This document shows, piece after piece, positions 9,440 to 16,880 of a stretch of DNA of 64,000 nt. Both the position numbers and the translations under genes were made by a program. The first letter of the stretch is position 1. Every line of letters starts with the position of its first letter. Origin of the DNA: Sedimentitalea sp041224545. GTDB taxonomy: Bacteria; Pseudomonadota; Alphaproteobacteria; Rhodobacterales; Rhodobacteraceae. The DNA lies in NCBI RefSeq assembly GCF_041224545.1, contig NZ_JBGFGP010000126.1, forward strand, positions 19,236 to 83,235. The letters are read 5' to 3'. Under the pieces are notes generated by a model, which was not told where the DNA came from, did no database searches, and worked only from the letters and a program-made list of their open reading frames with translations.

Positions 9440-9443
9440 GGCC

Positions 9444-10877
9444 TCACCCCGCGCAGCAACTCAGCTTTGCCACGTCCTTGTCGAACGTCTGTGCGGCGAG
9501 CTTCAGGCCCTCGACCGTGGTTAGGTAGGGGAAGATCGTCTCGCCAAGCGCCTTGGTGGTCATCCCCATTTTTAGGGCCATCGCAAGCGTCTGGATCGTG
9601 TCGGCCCCCTCCGGTGCCACGATTTGCCCGCCCAGCAGGCGGTCGGTCTTTGCGTCGGCGACCAGCTTGATCAGCCCGCGCGTATCCCGAGCCGCCAGCG
9701 CGCGAGGCACGTTGTCGAGCCCGATGACGCTGGTCTTGACCTCATTCCTGGCCTCAATCGCCTGCGCTTCGCTGAGGCCCACGCCCGCCACCTGCGGGTC
9801 GGTAAACACGACCCAGGGCATCGCGGTGTTGTCGTAGGCCATCGGCTGCAGCCCGAGCGCATTGTTGACCGCGATCTTGGCGCCGTAAGCGGCCATGTAG
9901 ACGAACTGATCCCGGTCGGTCACGTCACCGGCGGCGTAGACGCCGGGCCGCGTCGTGCCCATGTCGGGGCCGACCCGGATCGCACCGCGCGGATTGGTCT
10001 CGATGGCGAGTTCCTTCAGTCCAAGGCCGTCGGAGTTGGAGACGCGCCCAGTGGTCGCCACAAGCCGCGCGGCGGTGAGGGCCTCGGGGTTGCCGTCGCG
10101 CTCGATGGTCAGCGCTACGCCGCCATCTCGGGCGGCGACCTCGCGATAGCTCAGGCCGGTTTCGATGCGGATGCCCTCGGCGCGCAGCGCCTCGGTCAGT
10201 GCCTCGGCAACCTCCGGCTCGGCCCCCGGCAACAGGCGCGAACGGGTGACGAGTGTGACATTCACCCCCAGCCGCGATGCCATTTGCGCCAGTTCGCAGC
10301 CGATGTAACCGCCGCCCAGCACGATGATGCTGTCGGGGCGTTCGGGCAGGGTCAGCAGAGAGGTGCTGTCTAGCACATCGACCGCGTCGATCCCCGGAAT
10401 ATCGGGCATGTGCGGGCGCGATCCGGTGGCGATGATGATGCGATCGGCCGTGAACGTGCGCCCTCCAACTTCGACGCCCCCCTCGACCAGTTGCGCGGGC
10501 CCTTCCTCGATATAGGTCAGGCCTTCGTATTCGGGCAGCAGGCTGATGTATTTCCTGTCGCGCATCTCATCCACCAGATCCGTGGTGCCGGCCACAAGCG
10601 CGGACCAGTCGACCGAGGGCGTGCAAGGCGCGATGCCTGGGAACCGGCCTGCGGCGGATGCGCCATGTACCGCCTCGGCGGCCCGGATCATCGCCTTGGA
10701 CGGCACGCAGCCGACATTGACGCAGGTGCCGCCGATGGTGCCGTGGCCAACTAGAGCTACCCGCTTGCCCGCTTCAGCGGCGGTGATCGAGGCGGAAAAC
10801 CCGGCCGAGCCCGCGCCGACGACGATCAGGTCGTAGGAGCCCTTGCGGTCGCCACCGCCGTCACAACAATCCTTCAT
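9444..10877 (-). CDS. merA: Mercuric reductase
   Basis: 477 residues, a cytoplasmic FAD- and NADPH-dependent enzyme reducing Hg(II) to volatile Hg(0). FAD motif GAGSAGFSAS lies at residues 21-30, the redox pair Cys52/Cys57 is in GGTCVNVGCVPSK, the NADPH motif GGGYIGCE follows, and YAAGDVTD lies near the end of the FAD domain. The hallmark vicinal pair Cys474-Cys475 closes the protein (LSCCAG). The N-terminal NmerA metal-binding domain of Tn501 MerA is absent; only a short MKDCCDGGGD extension with its own Cys-Cys pair precedes the Rossmann fold. It overlaps nothing but follows a 58-residue gene by one base. This short form is common outside the enterobacteria. Confidence 0.96.
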   Translation of the reverse strand: MKDCCDGGGDRKGSYDLIVVGAGSAGFSASITAAEAGKRVALVGHGTIGGTCVNVGCVPSKAMIRAAEAVHGASAAGRFPGIAPCTPSVDWSALVAGTTDLVDEMRDRKYISLLPEYEGLTYIEEGPAQLVEGGVEVGGRTFTADRIIIATGSRPHMPDIPGIDAVDVLDSTSLLTLPERPDSIIVLGGGYIGCELAQMASRLGVNVTLVTRSRLLPGAEPEVAEALTEALRAEGIRIETGLSYREVAARDGGVALTIERDGNPEALTAARLVATTGRVSNSDGLGLKELAIETNPRGAIRVGPDMGTTRPGVYAAGDVTDRDQFVYMAAYGAKIAVNNALGLQPMAYDNTAMPWVVFTDPQVAGVGLSEAQAIEARNEVKTSVIGLDNVPRALAARDTRGLIKLVADAKTDRLLGGQIVAPEGADTIQTLAMALKMGMTTKALGETIFPYLTTVEGLKLAAQTFDKDVAKLSCCAG

Positions 10878-10878
10878 G

Positions 10879-11055
10879 TCAGAATTCCTCTTGAGTCCGG
10901 GCTGCGTCGGGGCGCCGGGTTAGCAGGTATAGGATGGCACCAATCGCGATGAGCGGCGTCGCCATGATTGTCATGCCCCAGAAGAGGCTGACGATTGAAC
11001 AACACCCCATCACCTGAGGTGCTATTGGAATGATACCTCCCATCTGAGTCATCAT
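10879..11055 (-). CDS. 58-residue mer-operon membrane protein with a Cys-Cys pair
   Basis: A short gene of 58 residues. It begins MMTQMGGIIPIAPQ and contains VMGCCSIVSLFWG and MATPLIAIGAILYLL, ending TQEEF. Two ATG codons stand in tandem behind AAGGAG, with good spacing for the second. It has one or two membrane helices with the vicinal cysteines at residues 18-19 at the start of the first. The stop lies one base before the merA ATG, so translation is coupled to the reductase. The placement of CC in a helix next to MerF and MerA suggests Hg(II) transfer to the reductase, but this is inference; no family is recognised. Confidence 0.65.
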   Translation of the reverse strand: MMTQMGGIIPIAPQVMGCCSIVSLFWGMTIMATPLIAIGAILYLLTRRPDAARTQEEF

Positions 11056-11154
11056 CTCTCTCCTTGCATTGCCGCCGGAGTGCTCGCGGTGCCTGGTTGC
11101 TGTCCTCGCGCGCGCCGTTCCCTGGCACGATGGGAAAACGATGCCTTGAAAGCT

Positions 11155-11544
11155 TCAATTCGTCTTGGCATCCGCCGGCCTTGTTGCCCGACGTTCGGCC
11201 TGTCGTAGCCACAGCGCATATCCTGCAACCGCCAGCGCCGCGGCGACCGAAATCCGCAATGCATAGCGAAACTCGAGCCAGAAGAGCAGCGCCGAGAGTG
11301 CCGCCACGGCGGCGATAATCAGGTTGCGCGGGCAAGGTCCCGGTTTCCCTGCCTGAAGCCAGAGCGCGTGCGCGACCACGCCAAGCGACGCGAAAAGCAG
11401 CGGAAACAGCGCGTAGTCAAGCCATCCCACCAGCGCCGACAGGCCGACCCCGGCGAACATCACCACAAGAAGCGGCGTGAAACAGCAGATTGCGGCGATG
11501 ACGCTGCCAATCAGGCCGCGCCGAAGCAATTTCTTGTCGTTCAT
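11155..11544 (-). CDS. merF: MerF-like mercury transporter
   Basis: 129 residues. The N-terminal half matches MerF: RRGLIGSVIAAICCFTPLL with the Hg-binding pair Cys20-Cys21, then VGLSALVGWLDYALFP, the most conserved part of the family. MerF proteins are usually about 80 residues with two helices; this one continues with two more hydrophobic segments, after a single cysteine in KPGPCPRN where MerF has its second pair. It moves Hg(II) across the inner membrane to MerA. It stands after merP in the operon. The extension may be a fused membrane domain or a variant subfamily. Confidence 0.85.
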   Translation of the reverse strand: MNDKKLLRRGLIGSVIAAICCFTPLLVVMFAGVGLSALVGWLDYALFPLLFASLGVVAHALWLQAGKPGPCPRNLIIAAVAALSALLFWLEFRYALRISVAAALAVAGYALWLRQAERRATRPADAKTN

Positions 11545-11567
11545 TCCAGTCTCTTAGGTTCGTGCCA

Positions 11568-11870
11568 TTACGATTCCGGCACCGCGCCGAGCACGCGACC
11601 GGGGTAGCCGTATTCCATTGTCGCGTCGGCAATTGCCTCGGGGGTCGTCACGGCATCGTCATAGGACAGGATATACACCGCCATCTGGGCTGATGCGTCG
11701 TAGTCGGCCTCAAGGATCTCCACGCTGTCCACTGACTCAAGCGCCGTGGCCGCGATATAAGGGCAGGATGGGCAGGACAGCCCCGAAACCTCGATCCCTA
11801 CCTGCTGCTCGGCGGCGTTTGCGGCGGACGCCGCCAGGAACGCCGCCAGTGCTATTGCCAATCTTTTCAT
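11568..11870 (-). CDS. merP: Periplasmic mercury-binding protein
   Basis: 100 residues with a signal peptide (MKRLAIALAAFLAASAANA) and one heavy-metal-associated domain. The metal pair Cys33/Cys36 lies in VSGLSCPSCPYIA, a variant of the classic GMTCxxCP loop. MerP binds Hg(II) in the periplasm and passes it to the cysteine pair of MerT. It lies between merT and merF in the usual order. The start ATG is preceded by GAGAGAGG. The rest of the domain (EILEADYDASAQMAVY) keeps the beta-alpha-beta pattern of the family. Confidence 0.88.
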   Translation of the reverse strand: MKRLAIALAAFLAASAANAAEQQVGIEVSGLSCPSCPYIAATALESVDSVEILEADYDASAQMAVYILSYDDAVTTPEAIADATMEYGYPGRVLGAVPES

Positions 11871-11883
11871 GTGCGGGCCTCTC

Positions 11884-12291
11884 TCAGTAGGTCAGGATGT
11901 AAGGGGTTATGTAGGGAAAGATCATCGCAACCGCCGTGACCACGGCCGCCAGCCACAGCGACGCCTTCATAACAGTGCGGTTGACGGGTCGCGCGCAGGC
12001 GGCATCTTCACGGCATTCGCCGCGCTCGGATTGGCGAACCTTCCAGAAACCGTAGCCGATCAGGCCGGATGCGATCGCGAATGTGTACCATTTGTAGGCG
12101 TAGAGCGCCGTGAGTTGGGCGATCCAAACCCCGCCCACACCGAAGCTCACCAGCACCAGAGGCAGGATGCAGCACGATGTCATGGCAAGCGCGCCTATCA
12201 GCGCGCCGCTGGTCGAGGCCCAGGCTTTTCGGTCGGTCGCCTGCCTCTCTTCGAAGCCCGCCACTCGAGCTTCGGTTGTTGTTTCCGTCAT
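11884..12291 (-). CDS. merT: Mercury inner-membrane transporter
   Basis: 135 residues from MTETTTEARV, the start preceded by AAGGA; upstream in-frame codons would overlap the operator and are excluded. Three membrane helices. The first holds Cys40-Cys41 (AMTSCCILPLVL), followed by FGVGGVWIAQLTALYAYKWY, typical of MerT, and the cytoplasmic loop has a second pair in GECREDAACARP. It takes Hg(II) from MerP and delivers it inside. It is the first gene after the MerR-controlled promoter, so it heads the whole minus-strand mer operon. Confidence 0.92.
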   Translation of the reverse strand: MTETTTEARVAGFEERQATDRKAWASTSGALIGALAMTSCCILPLVLVSFGVGGVWIAQLTALYAYKWYTFAIASGLIGYGFWKVRQSERGECREDAACARPVNRTVMKASLWLAAVVTAVAMIFPYITPYILTY

Positions 12292-12323
12292 GTTCGAATC
12301 ATCCTTGCCTGGTTGATGAATCC

Positions 12324-12354
12324 AAATTACCCTCTGTAGTTGATACAGGCTCAA
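12324..12354 (-). promoter_or_regulatory. MerR-controlled mer promoter/operator
   Basis: On the minus strand a -35 box TTGAGC (12354-12349) and a -10 box TAATTT (12329-12324) are separated by exactly 19 bp, the stretched spacing of MerR-activated promoters. The spacer holds the dyad CTGTA-N5-TACAG (12334-12348). It lies between divergent merT and merR, as in known mer operons. Confidence 0.88.
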
Positions 12355-12365
12355 TGGGTGAAAGC

Positions 12366-12788
12366 ATGAAAAATGATCACAGAAAGGTGAGCGTTCTACG
12401 TCGTTCCGACCTGGCGCGTCTCACCGGGTGCAACCTGGAGACAATCCGCTATTACGAGAATATTGGCATCATGCCCGACCCGCCGCGGACCGCAAAGAAC
12501 TACCGCGCGTATGACGACACGCATGTCGCGCGGCTAAGGTTCGTGATGAGGTCGCGGGATCTGGGATTCACGCTCGAGGAAATCCGCGACCTTCTCGGTC
12601 TGGTAGACGGCAGGGCGGGGACATGCGCCGATGTGCAGGCGATGGCCACCCGCCACATCGAGTCCGTACGCGCCAAGATCGTCGACTTGAAGCGTATCGA
12701 GACCGTACTGACCGAAACAGTCTCACAATGCACGGGCGATGATGTGCCAGAGTGTGCGGTGATCGACGCGCTTGCAGAAGTCGCGTGA
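12366..12788 (+). CDS. merR: Mercury-responsive MerR activator/repressor
   Basis: 140 residues. The N-terminal winged helix-turn-helix (LARLTGCNLETIRYYENIG) and the following RAYDDTHVARLRFVMRSRDLGF are typical of MerR. The three Hg-binding cysteines are present: one in GTCADVQAMA, ahead of the dimerisation helix, and two in SQCTGDDVPECAVI. I prefer the ATG at 12366; an ATG at 12354 is in frame but lies within the -35 box of merT. It is divergent from merT and should repress or, with Hg(II), activate the operator at 12324-12354, and probably the copy at 14589-14619. Confidence 0.92.
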   Translation: MKNDHRKVSVLRRSDLARLTGCNLETIRYYENIGIMPDPPRTAKNYRAYDDTHVARLRFVMRSRDLGFTLEEIRDLLGLVDGRAGTCADVQAMATRHIESVRAKIVDLKRIETVLTETVSQCTGDDVPECAVIDALAEVA

Positions 12789-12795
12789 AACGGCA

Positions 12796-13524
12796 TCACT
12801 GCAAAATCTCGGCGCCCATCAGCCAGACGGCCAAGGGAACAGGCGCGGTTGCCAGAGTCAGTGTCAGAAGAATTGCCGGGTATGAATACAATCGGCTTAG
12901 ACCGGCCACGAGTAAAATGCCGCCGCCGCCGCCGATCAGGCTGTTGCCAGGGATGTTGATGAGCAGCGCCAGCAGGATGTAACGGTGCCCGATGATCCAG
13001 CGTCCCACCCATCTCGGCACCGCATTCTGCAAGGTTTGTAATCGGGCGGGGCGATCGAGATCCTTCATTGCGTCAACAAAGGCGCAGGCACGCGGAAGAC
13101 CCATGCGCCGTAAAAATGCGCAGGGAAGCGTTGTCGCGAAAGCCGAACCCAACCCATAAGAGATACTCAAACTCGCCACAGTGGCGGCGTGAACGAAAGG
13201 TGCGGCCGCCGCGCCCTGCATGATGAGCAGAGAGAGACCGATCTCGACTCCCGGTACGAAGGGAACCGCCAGCAGCACAGCGTAGACAGCAAGTGCGCCA
13301 AGGGCGACCAGGGCGTCGCCTGACATTCCCGTGCTAAGACGTGCCTCGGCGAGGTCAGCGAGGCCACGCGCGGCAATATAGTTGAACAGGACCACGCCTG
13401 CGATCAGCAGTATCCACCGCAGAAATATCCATCGCCGGGCAGTAGGCGACCGCCCCGAATAAACGTTGTGACCGGGCGTCCTGTTGTCAACAGTGCCGTT
13501 GTCGCTGGGAGGGGACATACTCAC
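12796..13524 (-). CDS. VTT/DedA-like multi-pass membrane protein
   Basis: 242 residues with about five to six membrane segments. VPFVPGVEIGLSLLIMQG and INIPGNSLIGGGGGI carry the proline- and glycine-rich re-entrant loop style of the VTT (SNARE-associated, DedA/TVP38) family. Its role in metal resistance is not known. It follows the broken hydrolase gene by three bases and is therefore in the operon headed by the second MerR-type operator at 14589-14619. It converges with merR, whose stop lies seven bases from its own. Family assignment is moderate; the membrane topology is clear. Confidence 0.6.
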   Translation of the reverse strand: MSMSPPSDNGTVDNRTPGHNVYSGRSPTARRWIFLRWILLIAGVVLFNYIAARGLADLAEARLSTGMSGDALVALGALAVYAVLLAVPFVPGVEIGLSLLIMQGAAAAPFVHAATVASLSISYGLGSAFATTLPCAFLRRMGLPRACAFVDAMKDLDRPARLQTLQNAVPRWVGRWIIGHRYILLALLINIPGNSLIGGGGGILLVAGLSRLYSYPAILLTLTLATAPVPLAVWLMGAEILQ

Positions 13525-13527
13525 CCC

Positions 13528-14476
13528 CTACGGCCCATGCGGTGCCATGTTCGGCAGTTCAGCTCCGGTGGCGAGGTATCGACCGAACCAATCCCGGATC
13601 ATTGACTGAACTTCCAGTTCGTACTCACTCAGACCGTGATCTCCGCCCTCCAGCATGACCAGACGAAAAGGAATTTGTTCGCCAAGTAGCAGTTCAGCGA
13701 TCTTTAGCGAGTCAGTCGGGGAAACACGCCAATCGGCGGTTCCATGCACTATGAGGATAGGTGTCGATCTTGGGAATCGTGCCACGAGATTGACCGCCGA
13801 GCGCGATTCGAGGGCCGCCTGTAGTTCGCCGCCATTGTGGCTAAAGGCTTGCGAGTAGACTTGCATCATTTCCGGCCGGGTGTTCAGCCCGGCGGCAAGA
13901 TCGGTCGGCCCGGCGAGCACCACGGCCGCACGGATGCGATTGGTCCGGGTCAAGGCAAGGTAGGTCATCATGCCGCCGCGGCTATGGCCTATCATGCCAA
14001 TTCGTGATCCGTCCACCGACGCCATATCCGGCAAAACCTCGAGCAGCGACAAGACATCCGCAACGTCTTCACCGCCAAACTCGTCGTGTCCCGCAGCGCC
14101 CGCGGTGCCGCGGTATTGGCTCGCGGTGATGACGTAGCCTTCAGCCGCCAGGTCAGCCAATTGGAAAAAAGTAAGGTCCGGGGCAAGCATGCCAAAGTCA
14201 CCGTAGCCACCTCTTGTAGATGATGGCCGGGTGAGGACCGGGTTGATGCGGCACAAACAGAAACCCGGAAACAGGGATTCCCCCACAGTCATAGGTGATT
14301 TCGTGGATGGTCACACGATCAAGCGCATCCCAGTTCAACAAGGGTAATCCCCTCAGGGTATCCTGCGCGACAGCCACCGAAACCAGGCGATCGCTCAGAA
14401 TCCCGCCGCCGGACAATAGCTCTGACCCGCGCTCGGCGCTGGCAGTGGAAGTCGCCATCAACAGGATTCCGACCAA
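13528..14476 (-). pseudogene. Secreted alpha/beta hydrolase with a frameshift
   Basis: Two frames together make one dienelactone-hydrolase/prolyl-oligopeptidase-like esterase. The first frame has a signal sequence (VGILLMATSTASA) and runs to PHQPGPHPAIIYKRW; the second continues with RGGYGDFGMLAPDL, the nucleophile GHSRGGMMTY, Asp in HGTADWRVSP and His in GGDHGLSEYE. The switch lies near 14205, where removing one A restores IIYRGGYGDFG. No ATG gives the signal peptide; a TTG at 14476 is the likely start. All catalytic residues survive, so it is either a recent mutation or a sequencing error. It lies behind a MerR-type operator and before the membrane protein gene. Confidence 0.75.
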
Positions 14477-14588
14477 AAGGGCCGAAACTTTCGTAACTTG
14501 TGCGACGTGATGGCGTGAGGCCGAATATCAAGACCAGCTGTTCTGCAGATGACTATCAATTTTTGATCCTGAACATGCCATTTGCACG

Positions 14589-14619
14589 AGCGTACGCTCT
14601 GTAACCGATACAGAGTCAA
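14589..14619 (-). promoter_or_regulatory. Second MerR-type promoter/operator
   Basis: On the minus strand TTGACT (14619-14614) and TACGCT (14594-14589) are separated by 19 bp, and the spacer contains CTGTA-N5-TACAG (14599-14613). Spacer and dyad match the mer operator at 12324-12354 almost exactly (CTGTATC and TACAGAG shared). It drives the hydrolase and membrane-protein genes. The rest of 14477-14928 shows nothing else convincing. Confidence 0.8.
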
Positions 14620-14928
14620 GCGCAAAATCATAGGCGGCTCGAAATAATTTCCGCGAGCTGGTTTGGGTCAGATCACTTTGCCGATGACAGGGTGATTCCG
14701 CTTGTTGCGGCTCTCATGAGTACTGTGAAGCGGCCATAAAATAACGTTGGATACTGCGAGGGCCACCACCTACGATTACCTCGTTAATCGGCGAACGCAA
14801 ATTGGTGCCTTGATCTAGGGAGGAGGGGATATCATCGACGCCCGAAAACTCTCGAACACTACAAATTGAATCCGCTCTCGAACAGGTCCACCTTGATAAC
14901 CGGCAAAACAAAGCATAGCCATTATGGT

Positions 14929-15273
14929 ATGACTTTTTTGACTCGTCTGATTCTTGCCGCCGTCCTTGCCGCTTTCGCGGCAAGTTCGTTTGCGCACACG
15001 GCGGGCTCTGGTGCCATGGCAGCTGACATGATTGCCTCTGGTGCCACTATCACGGTTATGCCCGATTGTGACGCATGCGGCGATGCCGATGTGGACGGAA
15101 CAGGCTTCGCGTGCGATTTCGTCTGCAACGCGGGCAATCTCACTGCAGCGCTTGCACCACAACTGCAGGACGTGTTTCAGGCTGGTTTTCATTTGCCTAC
15201 GACGTCGGTGACGCACGACTTTCGCGGCCTCACCAGCCCTCCGGCCAAACAACCACCTCGAATCGATCTCTGA
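14929..15273 (+). CDS. Small secreted cysteine-containing protein
   Basis: 114 residues from MTFLTRLILAAVLAAFAASSFA, a clear signal peptide. The mature part has four cysteines in two pairs (MPDCDACGDAD and FACDFVCNAG) and ends in a proline-rich tail (TSPPAKQPPRIDL). This style fits the small DUF2946-like proteins found near copper-resistance genes, where a CxxC and Pro-rich tail recur. It precedes the multicopper oxidase by 139 bases on the same strand. I infer a periplasmic metal-binding role; no stronger assignment is possible. Confidence 0.6.
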   Translation: MTFLTRLILAAVLAAFAASSFAHTAGSGAMAADMIASGATITVMPDCDACGDADVDGTGFACDFVCNAGNLTAALAPQLQDVFQAGFHLPTTSVTHDFRGLTSPPAKQPPRIDL

Positions 15274-15276
15274 TCT

Positions 15277-15308
15277 GACACACGGCGCTTAACCGCGTTT
15301 GGTGTGTC
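15277..15308 (+). terminator. Stem-loop after the small secreted protein gene
   Basis: GACACAC (15277-15283) pairs with GTGTGTC (15302-15308) across an 18-base loop that can form a further short GCGC/GCG stem. It starts three bases after the stop. There is no U-tract, so it may be a weak or Rho-dependent terminator, or an attenuator before the multicopper oxidase. Confidence 0.35.
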
Positions 15309-15411
15309 TCCACCTGTCGATCAAGCCCTTTGGCTTGGTCACGGGGATCTATTGAACCGTTTCCGTAGCGCAGCTTCGGTGGTTCTTCACAAGATCAGAG
15401 AGCGTTCATCC

Positions 15412-16857
15412 ATGTCCTCCAAGTTCAAACCGGCTTTCACACGGCGTTCCTTTCTCGCCTCTTCACTGGCAGGCGGCGCGGCCACGGCGATTGGCACGCC
15501 TGGGCTGGCCGCGCCGCAAATTCGCAGATTTTCGCTGCGCGCAGCGCCGGGCCTCGCGCGCCTGACCCCGGTTCCCCGTTCCGAAACGCCCGCCTGGGGC
15601 TACAATGGCCTGGTTCCTGGCCCGGAATTGCGGGTGCGGCAGGGTGAGCGGCTGCGCATCGAAGTCACTAACGGGCTGAACGAAGGGACGACGGTTCACT
15701 GGCACGGGCTGCGCCTGCCCAATGCGATGGACGGGGTCGCGTATCTGACGCAGGAGCCGATCGCCCCCGGCGAAACATTCACTTACGAGTTCGATGCGGT
15801 CGATGCCGGAACCTTCTGGTATCATCCGCACCAGCGCAGTTTTGAGCAAGTCGGGCGCGGGCTTTACGGACCGCTGATCATCGACGAACCGGACCCGCCG
15901 CAGGTCGACCGCGATGTGACCTGGGTGCTCGATGACTGGCGACTGACGCAGGATGGCACGATCGCGGACGATTTCGCTGGGCCGATGGACATGAGCCATG
16001 CGGGGCGGTTGGGAAACACGGTGACGATAAACGGGCGGTTGTCCGAGGATTTCGCGGTGCAGCAAGGCGAACGCATCCGGCTGCGGCTGATCAATGTCGC
16101 CAACGCACGCTTTTTTGCGCTCGACTTCGGCACCCTCGACGTGCGCGTCATCGCGCTCGACGGCCAGCCGGTTGCCCCTCACTCGCCGCCGGACGGTATC
16201 GTGGTTCTGGGGTCGGCGATGCGCGCGGATGTGATGCTCGATTGCCCTGCCGCGCCCGGAACGCGGGTACAGGTGGTCGACCGGGCCTATCGTGACAACG
16301 ACTTTCGTTTGCTGGATGTCGTCTATGGCAACACGCCCCTGCGCGACGGGCCGCCAGACTGGGACATTGCCCTGCCGGACAATCCGCTCTCCGAGCCTGA
16401 AATTGCCTCGGCCCGCCGTCACGAGATCTTGTTCACCGGCGGCATGATGGGCGCGATGGTTGAGCGTGACATGGGCATTGATCAGAGGCGCGGGATGATG
16501 GGCGGCATGATGAGCGGGATGGCCGGCGGCGGCATGTGGTTCGTCAATGGCGTGGCGGCCGAAGGACCGATGCTCGAACCCTTCCTGACGCTGGAACGCG
16601 GTGCAAGCCACGTGCTTCAGATGACCAACGCGACAGCATTCAGCCACCCGATCCACCTGCACGGCCATTCGTTCCGCGTCATCAGCCGCGAAGGGAAACC
16701 GACCGAGTATCGCGAGTGGCAGGACACCGTGCTGATCTCGCCCCGCGAGCGCGTCGAGATTGCCCTGGTCGCCGACAATCCGGGCGACTGGATGTTCCAT
16801 TGCCACATCCTCGAGCACCAGGCGGCCGGGATGATGGGTGTGATCCGTGTTGCCTGA
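15412..16857 (+). CDS. Tat-exported multicopper oxidase (CueO/CopA-like)
   Basis: 481 residues from MSSKFKPAFTRRSFLASSL, a twin-arginine signal. The four copper-ligand blocks of multicopper oxidases are present: HWHGLRLP, WYHPHQRS, HPIHLHGHSF and HCHILEHQAAGMM. Between them, a methionine-rich stretch (about residues 345-375, with GMMGGMMSGMAGGGMW) resembles the Cu(I)-binding segment of CueO. It should oxidise Cu(I) to Cu(II) in the periplasm, reducing oxygen to water. An upstream in-frame start would place the Tat motif too far inside, so the later ATG is chosen. It heads a run of closely spaced plus-strand periplasmic redox genes. Confidence 0.92.
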   Translation: MSSKFKPAFTRRSFLASSLAGGAATAIGTPGLAAPQIRRFSLRAAPGLARLTPVPRSETPAWGYNGLVPGPELRVRQGERLRIEVTNGLNEGTTVHWHGLRLPNAMDGVAYLTQEPIAPGETFTYEFDAVDAGTFWYHPHQRSFEQVGRGLYGPLIIDEPDPPQVDRDVTWVLDDWRLTQDGTIADDFAGPMDMSHAGRLGNTVTINGRLSEDFAVQQGERIRLRLINVANARFFALDFGTLDVRVIALDGQPVAPHSPPDGIVVLGSAMRADVMLDCPAAPGTRVQVVDRAYRDNDFRLLDVVYGNTPLRDGPPDWDIALPDNPLSEPEIASARRHEILFTGGMMGAMVERDMGIDQRRGMMGGMMSGMAGGGMWFVNGVAAEGPMLEPFLTLERGASHVLQMTNATAFSHPIHLHGHSFRVISREGKPTEYREWQDTVLISPRERVEIALVADNPGDWMFHCHILEHQAAGMMGVIRVA

Positions 16858-16880
16858 GCAGAGGAGAATGCAAGTTGAAA

